Origin: Clostridiales bacterium
GTDB taxonomy: Bacteria > Bacillota > Clostridia > Oscillospirales > Oscillospiraceae
Assembly (NCBI GenBank): GCA_004556755.1
Contig: SFFW01000006.1
Location: 62,001-126,000, forward strand
Reading direction: 5' to 3'
DNA: 64,000 nt
Shown: in pieces, positions 59,442 through 64,000 of the stretch
How positions within the stretch are numbered: position 1 is the first letter of the stretch
Layout: every line of letters starts with the position of its first letter
The notes under the pieces: model-generated
The model's input: the letters and a program-made list of their open reading frames with translations, nothing else
Told to the model about the DNA's origin: nothing
Database searches by the model: none
Program-made: the position numbers and the translations under genes

Positions 59442-60398
59442 ATGGATACGGCAATAGTCGTCCTACTGTTTGTTGCGGGACTGGTTCTTATCATCAAGGG
59501 CGGAGACTGGTTCGTGGATTCCGCCGTGTGGATCGCTAATGTAACGGGAATACCCAAGTTCATCGTCGGTGCGACGATAGTCAGTTTGTGTACCACTCTG
59601 CCGGAGCTTACCGTGTCGCTTTTGGGCGTCGTTGACGGTGAGTACGACATGGCGGTCGGCAACGCCATCGGCTCCGTTACGGCGAACATCGGTCTTATCA
59701 TGGGCATTTCGCTCGTGTGCATACCCTCGGCCGTGAAGCGTGGCAGCTTCTGGCTCAAGGCAACGCTCATGTCCCTTGCGGCAGCGCTTTTGTGGCTGCT
59801 TTGCAGGGGCGGCAGACTTGAATTTCTGCCGAGCATCATCCTGCTTGTGATCCTTGCCGTGTACATTTACGACAATATCCGTGACGCAAAGAAGAACATC
59901 GGTACCGAGGCGGTGGACACCGCCGACAAAAAGGACGCACCGAAGATGATAGTCCTGCTCGTTGTCGGCGTTGCGGCGATCGTCGGCGGCTCGCAGCTTC
60001 TCATAACCTACGGCAGCAAGCTTGCGGCGCTGCTCGGCGTTCCCGCTGCGATAATCGGCGTTACCATGGTCGCCATCGGCACCTCTCTGCCGGAGCTTAT
60101 AACGACCCTGACTGCCATCCGCAAGAAGGAAGCCTCGATGTCCGTCGGCAATATCATCGGTGCAAACGTCATCGACCTTGCGCTCATTCTGCCGGTATGC
60201 TCCCTCGTGTCCGAGGGCAGCCTTACCATCGGCAGGCAGTCGTATGCACTGGATATGCCCGTCTGCTTCGGCATGACGCTGCTTGCGATACTCCCGCCCA
60301 TCATCACGGGCAAGACGCACAGGCTTCAGGGCATCCTGTTGCTTGTCGGCTATGCCGCATACATCGTCGTGCTTGTGACCAAGTTCGGCGTTGCGTAA
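59442..60398 (+). CDS. Calcium/sodium antiporter (CaCA family, YrbG type)
   Basis: 318 residues, ten membrane helices in two inverted halves. The alpha repeats are visible as GATIVSLCTTLPELTVSLLG and GVTMVAIGTSLPELITTLTA, with the conserved GNAIGSVTANIGLI and GNIIGANVIDLALI. It exchanges Ca2+ (or another cation) for Na+ or H+ across the membrane. Last gene of the recJ-relA-dtd run, 26 bp after the hydrolase. Confidence 0.94.
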   Translation: MDTAIVVLLFVAGLVLIIKGGDWFVDSAVWIANVTGIPKFIVGATIVSLCTTLPELTVSLLGVVDGEYDMAVGNAIGSVTANIGLIMGISLVCIPSAVKRGSFWLKATLMSLAAALLWLLCRGGRLEFLPSIILLVILAVYIYDNIRDAKKNIGTEAVDTADKKDAPKMIVLLVVGVAAIVGGSQLLITYGSKLAALLGVPAAIIGVTMVAIGTSLPELITTLTAIRKKEASMSVGNIIGANVIDLALILPVCSLVSEGSLTIGRQSYALDMPVCFGMTLLAILPPIITGKTHRLQGILLLVGYAAYIVVLVTKFGVA

Positions 60399-60413
60399 CA
60401 TTAAACGAAAATG

Positions 60414-60446
60414 AAAAAACCGAGGTGCTATGCACCTCGGTTTTTT
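60414..60446. terminator. Bidirectional terminator between the antiporter and glnN
   Basis: AAAAAACCGAGGTGC / GCACCTCGGTTTTTT with a 3-nt loop; T-runs on both strands. Confidence 0.92.
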
Positions 60447-60454
60447 CATGTGTG

Positions 60455-62542
60455 TCAGTTTACGCTGAAGAGTATCTCGCCGTAGGTCGGCATGGGCCAG
60501 TATTCCGCAGAGGTATGTACCTCAAGCTCGTCAACGAGACTGCGGAGCCTTGTCATCGTCGGTATGAGCCGATCACGCCCTGCGACCGCACGGGTGTAGT
60601 TTTCCGGCAGCGCCGACACGTCGGCAATGGCGGCGTCCAGCTCACGGGCAACGTCGCAGCAGGAAGAAATAAGCCGGCTTATGTGCGCAGCGCCGTCCTT
60701 CTCGAATGAGCATTCGATGCCGAGCTCCTGCTTTGAGATCGCAGCGTTTGCAAGCTCCGCCGAGTATGCGCTCACTGCGGGCAGAATGTCACGCCGCAGC
60801 ATATGTAGCATGGTCTCCGCCTCGATGCGAAGCACCTTGCAGTAGTTGTCAAGCTTCATCTTATAGCGTGCCGCAAGCTCGATCTCGGAGTAGACGCTGT
60901 GGCGAATAAACAGCTCGACGTTCTTCTGCTCAAGGTATGCGTGGGCGCAGTCGGGGGTGGTGCGGAGGTTTAAAAGCCCTCTGCGTTCGGCCTCCTTGAG
61001 CCACTCCTCGCCGTAGCCGTTGCCGTTAAAGATGATGCGCTTATGCTTGCGGATGACACGGCGGATAAGCTCGTGCAGGTCGTTTTCAAAGTTGTCGGAC
61101 AGCTCAAGCTCGTTTGCGTACTGCCGCAGCGACTCCGCAACGGCGGTGTTTATAACGACGTTTGCGCCGGAAATGGAGCTTGACGAACCCGGCATACGGA
61201 ACTCAAACTTGTTGCCGGTGAAGGCAAAGGGGGAGGTGCGGTTGCGGTCGGTGGTGTCCTTGGGGAGCTTCGGCAGCGCATGAACGCCGACCTTTATAAG
61301 CTCCTTCTCCTTACCGCCGTAAGGCTCGCCCCGCTCGATTGCATTGAGTATCTCCTCCAGCTCCTCGCCGACGTACACGGAGATGACCGCCGGGGGAGCC
61401 TCGTCCGCACCGAGGCGCAGATCGTTCGAGGCGCTCGTGATCGACAGGCGCAGCATATCCTGATAATCGTCCACTGCCTGTATCACGGCGCAGAGCATGA
61501 GCAGAAACTGTGCGTTTTCGTAGGGCGTTTCGCCCGGCTCAAGCAGGTTCGCACCCGTGCCGGTGGTCATGGACCAGTTGTTGTGCTTGCCGGAGCCGTT
61601 GACGCCCGCAAAGGGCTTTTCGTGCAGCAGACAGACCATGCCGTGCTTCTTTGCGATCTTCTGCATAAGCTCCATCGTTATCTGATTGTGGTCGGCGGCG
61701 ATGTTCGTCGTCATAAACACGGGGGCAAGCTCGTGCTGTGCCGGGGCGACCTCGTTATGCTCGGTCTTTGCAAGGATGCCGAGCTTCCAAAGCTCCTCGT
61801 CAAGCTCTGCCATGAAAGCGGCGACACGGGGCTTTATCATGCCGTAGTAGTGGTCGCCGAGCTCCTGGCCCTTGGGCGGCTTTGCGCCGAACAGGGTGCG
61901 CCCGGTGTACACAAGATCGGGACGGCGCAGGAACACGTCCTCGTCGATGAGGAAATACTCCTGTTCGGGTCCGCAGGTGGTCTTGACAAAGCCTGCGTCG
62001 CCGTTGCCGAACAGTCTCAGCACACGCATACCCTGACGGTTTATCGCCTCCATCGAACGCAGCAGCGGCGTTTTTTTGTCGAGCGCCTCGCCGCCGTAGG
62101 AGCAGAATGCGGTTGGGATGCAGAGAGTGTCGTCCTTAATGAATGCGTAGGAGGTGGGGTCCCATGCGGTGTAGCCCCTCGCCTCGAAGGTCGCACGCAG
62201 TCCGCCCGTGGGGAAGCTGGAGGCGTCCGGCTCGCCCTTTATAAGCTCCTTACCGGAAAACTCCATGATTATTCTGCCGCCGTCGGCGGGAGCGATGAAG
62301 CTGTCGTGCTTTTCGGCGGTTATGCCTGTCATGGGCTGGAACCAGTGGGTGAAGTGCGTTGCGCCCTTCTCGATCGCCCAGTCCTTCATGGCGTTTGCGA
62401 CCACGTCGGCGGTGCTGCGGTCAAGCCCTTTGCCGAGCTTTATCGAAAGCTGTACCTGCCTGTACGCCTCGCCGGGGAGACGTGCCTTCATGACAGAGTC
62501 GTTGAACACCATCGTTCCGAATATGTCAGTTACGTTTTTCAA
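60455..62542 (-). CDS. glnN: Glutamine synthetase type III
   Basis: Makes glutamine from glutamate, ammonia and ATP. 695 residues, the length of the GSIII class rather than GSI. Class features: THWFQPMTGITAEKHDSF near the N-terminus, the metal/glutamate loop KTEHNEVAPAQHELAPVF, the ammonia site NNWSMTTGTGANLL, and RNRTSPFAFTGNKFEFRMPG with the conserved Arg residues. The start is a TTG at 62542, 7 bp after AAGGAG. It lies 21 bp behind metG, so the two are probably one operon. Confidence 0.96.
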   Translation of the reverse strand: MKNVTDIFGTMVFNDSVMKARLPGEAYRQVQLSIKLGKGLDRSTADVVANAMKDWAIEKGATHFTHWFQPMTGITAEKHDSFIAPADGGRIIMEFSGKELIKGEPDASSFPTGGLRATFEARGYTAWDPTSYAFIKDDTLCIPTAFCSYGGEALDKKTPLLRSMEAINRQGMRVLRLFGNGDAGFVKTTCGPEQEYFLIDEDVFLRRPDLVYTGRTLFGAKPPKGQELGDHYYGMIKPRVAAFMAELDEELWKLGILAKTEHNEVAPAQHELAPVFMTTNIAADHNQITMELMQKIAKKHGMVCLLHEKPFAGVNGSGKHNNWSMTTGTGANLLEPGETPYENAQFLLMLCAVIQAVDDYQDMLRLSITSASNDLRLGADEAPPAVISVYVGEELEEILNAIERGEPYGGKEKELIKVGVHALPKLPKDTTDRNRTSPFAFTGNKFEFRMPGSSSSISGANVVINTAVAESLRQYANELELSDNFENDLHELIRRVIRKHKRIIFNGNGYGEEWLKEAERRGLLNLRTTPDCAHAYLEQKNVELFIRHSVYSEIELAARYKMKLDNYCKVLRIEAETMLHMLRRDILPAVSAYSAELANAAISKQELGIECSFEKDGAAHISRLISSCCDVARELDAAIADVSALPENYTRAVAGRDRLIPTMTRLRSLVDELEVHTSAEYWPMPTYGEILFSVN

Positions 62543-62563
62543 TGCGTTTCTCCTTGGGCTTTA

Positions 62564-64000
62564 TCAGCAGAGACGGAAGCCTGCGGGAACGGAGTCGTCG
62601 AGCATCAGAAGATGCAGCTCCTCCTTGCCGTCATGCTCGTGAACTGCGCTTATGAGCATACCGCAGGAATCCTGTCCCATCATCTTGCGGGCGGGGAGAT
62701 TGAGTATCGCCACGACGGTCTTGCCAACTAACTGCTCCGGCTCGTAGAAAGCGTGGATACCGGAGAGAATCTGACGGGGGGTGCCGGAGCCGTCGTCGAG
62801 AATGAACTTTAAAAGCTTGCTGCTCTTTTTGACTGCCTCGCAGGAGATGACCTTGCACACACGCATATCGCACTTTGCAAAGTCGTCGATGCTCACGTCG
62901 GGCAGCACGGGCGGGAACTTGGGAGCGGCTGCGGGAGCGCTCTTGCGGCGCTCAAGCTCCTCAAGAGCCTTGGCGGCGTCGATGCGGGGGAACAGGGTCT
63001 CGCCCTTGTGGACGGTAACGGTGAGCGGCAGAACGCCGTACTTTCCTGCGTTTTCCCACGTCGCAAGGTCGGATGCGCCGATCTGCGCAAGCGCCTTATC
63101 GCAGCTTTCGGGGATGAAGGGGCGGAGCATGGTGAGGGACACCCGCAGCGCCTCAAGCAGATTGTAAAGCACGCTTGCAAGGCGGGGGCGGTCCTCCTCG
63201 TTCTTTGCCAGCACCCAGGGGGCTGTCTCGTCGATGTACTTGTTCGCACGCTGGATGAGGCGGAATACCTCCTCAAGAGCAAGGTGGAGCTGGAACTTAT
63301 CCATCTGCGCCTCGTACTTTGCGGCGGTACCTTCGATCATGGAGATAAGCTCGTCGTCAAGCGCATCGGGACGGCGCTCGGAGGAAAGCTCACCGCCGAA
63401 GTATTTCTCGACCATGGCGGTGGTGCGGGAGACGAGGTTGCCGAGGTCGTTTGCAAGGTCGGTGTTGATGGTGGAGATAAGCAGCTCGTTTGAGAAGTTG
63501 CCGTCGGAGCCGAAGGGGAAGGTGCGCAGCAGGAAGAAGCGCAGCGCATCGACGCCGAACATATCCGCAAGCAGGTAGGGATCGACGACGTTGCCCTTGG
63601 ACTTGCTCATCTTGCCGCCGTCGATGACGAGCCAGCCGTGACCGTAGACCTTCTTGGGCAGCGGCATCTCCATGCTCATGAGCATTGCGGGCCAAATGAT
63701 GGAGTGGAAGCGGACTATCTCCTTGCCGACTATGTGAACGTCGGCAGGCCAATACTTTTCGTAGTCGGAGTCGGGGTAGCCGTCGTTGAGGAAGCCGAGT
63801 GCGGTGCAGTAGTTAAACAGCGCATCGACCCAAACGTACACGACGTGACCCGGATCGAAGTCGACGGGGATGCCCCACTTGAAGCTCGTGCGGGAAACGC
63901 AGAGGTCCTCAAGACCGGGCTTTATGAAGTTGTTTATCATCTCGTTGACACGGGAGGCAGGCTCCAAGAAGGTGCCGCTTTCAAGCAGCTCCTGAACGGG
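62564..64000 (-). CDS. metG: Methionyl-tRNA synthetase, C-terminal part (5' end beyond window)
   Basis: 479 codons seen; the N-terminal Rossmann half lies past the right edge. Present: HVVYVWVDALFNYCTALGFL, the KMSKS loop in DGGKMSKSKGNVVDPYLLAD, the anticodon-binding helical domain (NKYIDETAPWVLAKNEEDRP), and a C-terminal tRNA-binding domain of the Trbp111 type (FAKCDMRVCKVISCEAVKKS, LSGIHAFYEPEQLVGK). The linked tail makes it the long, dimeric MetG form. It is probably cotranscribed with glnN. Confidence 0.97.
   Translation of the reverse strand, partial: PVQELLESGTFLEPASRVNEMINNFIKPGLEDLCVSRTSFKWGIPVDFDPGHVVYVWVDALFNYCTALGFLNDGYPDSDYEKYWPADVHIVGKEIVRFHSIIWPAMLMSMEMPLPKKVYGHGWLVIDGGKMSKSKGNVVDPYLLADMFGVDALRFFLLRTFPFGSDGNFSNELLISTINTDLANDLGNLVSRTTAMVEKYFGGELSSERRPDALDDELISMIEGTAAKYEAQMDKFQLHLALEEVFRLIQRANKYIDETAPWVLAKNEEDRPRLASVLYNLLEALRVSLTMLRPFIPESCDKALAQIGASDLATWENAGKYGVLPLTVTVHKGETLFPRIDAAKALEELERRKSAPAAAPKFPPVLPDVSIDDFAKCDMRVCKVISCEAVKKSSKLLKFILDDGSGTPRQILSGIHAFYEPEQLVGKTVVAILNLPARKMMGQDSCGMLISAVHEHDGKEELHLLMLDDSVPAGFRLC

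Noticed and set aside
61280..62731. 483-codon open frame opposite glnN
   Set aside because: Antisense to a clear glutamine synthetase III; the translation matches no family and crosses into metG.

Overview
The window reads as a chromosomal segment of a spore-forming, probably gut-dwelling member of the Clostridia, most likely the Oscillospirales (Ruminococcaceae-like). This is inferred from several things: high-GC Firmicutes gene content (RNase Y, GlnN-type glutamine synthetase III, SpoVAC, oligoendopeptidase F), good Shine-Dalgarno sites, consensus sigma-A promoters with 17-bp spacers, and dispersed hairpin repeats of a type I remember from Faecalibacterium-like genomes. No search was run, so the taxonomy is inference. 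There is no rRNA, CRISPR array, integrase or transposase gene.

Layout: (1) 1-6.1 kb holds a partial acyl-CoA ligase, the rplM-rpsI operon, a TtcA-like thiolase, a low-GC orphan HExxH protein and a THUMP-type RNA methyltransferase. (2) 6.2-9.6 kb is a response regulator, a histidine kinase and an HtrA protease, read as one envelope-stress unit. (3) 10.1-15.2 kb is the macromolecular synthesis cluster dgt-dnaG-rpoD, with a second tandem rpoD paralogue. (4) 15.2-17.7 kb has a TetR/methyltransferase pair and a five-tRNA operon. (5) 17.8-23.3 kb has PepF, NAD synthetase and a GH3 glycosidase. (6) 23.5-30.9 kb is a one-strand glycan cluster: initiating sugar transferase, PglD-like acetyltransferase, three GT4 enzymes, an O-antigen-ligase-like protein, a DUF6625 protein and a broken SP_1767-type glycosyltransferase. 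(7) 31-33.7 kb encodes a tungsten aldehyde ferredoxin oxidoreductase with ferredoxins. (8) 33.9-42.6 kb has two regulator-plus-ABC-transporter units around gph, plsY, an orphan spoVAC and a LysR regulator. (9) 42.6-53.6 kb has a short aspartokinase with an ACT protein, a PMT-type mannosyltransferase, rny, ruvX, a SurA-like foldase, tcdA, a lactonase-like hydrolase and def. (10) 53.9-64 kb has tRNA-Leu, the recJ-relA-dtd-MBL-CaCA run, and metG-glnN.

The most unusual signal is architectural. At three places (rpsI, tRNA-Lys and the htrA-like gene) the 3' end of a gene, together with its terminator-like hairpin, is present twice. Between the copies lies a palindromic insert that begins with a short inverted copy of the very sequence at the duplication breakpoint. 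I read these as scars of one recurring rearrangement or of a non-coding palindromic element that targets gene 3' ends. Other points worth checking are the tandem rpoD genes, a C-A mismatch in the tRNA-Lys acceptor stem, several perfect operators placed within consensus promoters, an orphan spoVAC followed by a 42-residue basic peptide, and a 20-codon reading frame with its own ribosome site and terminator.
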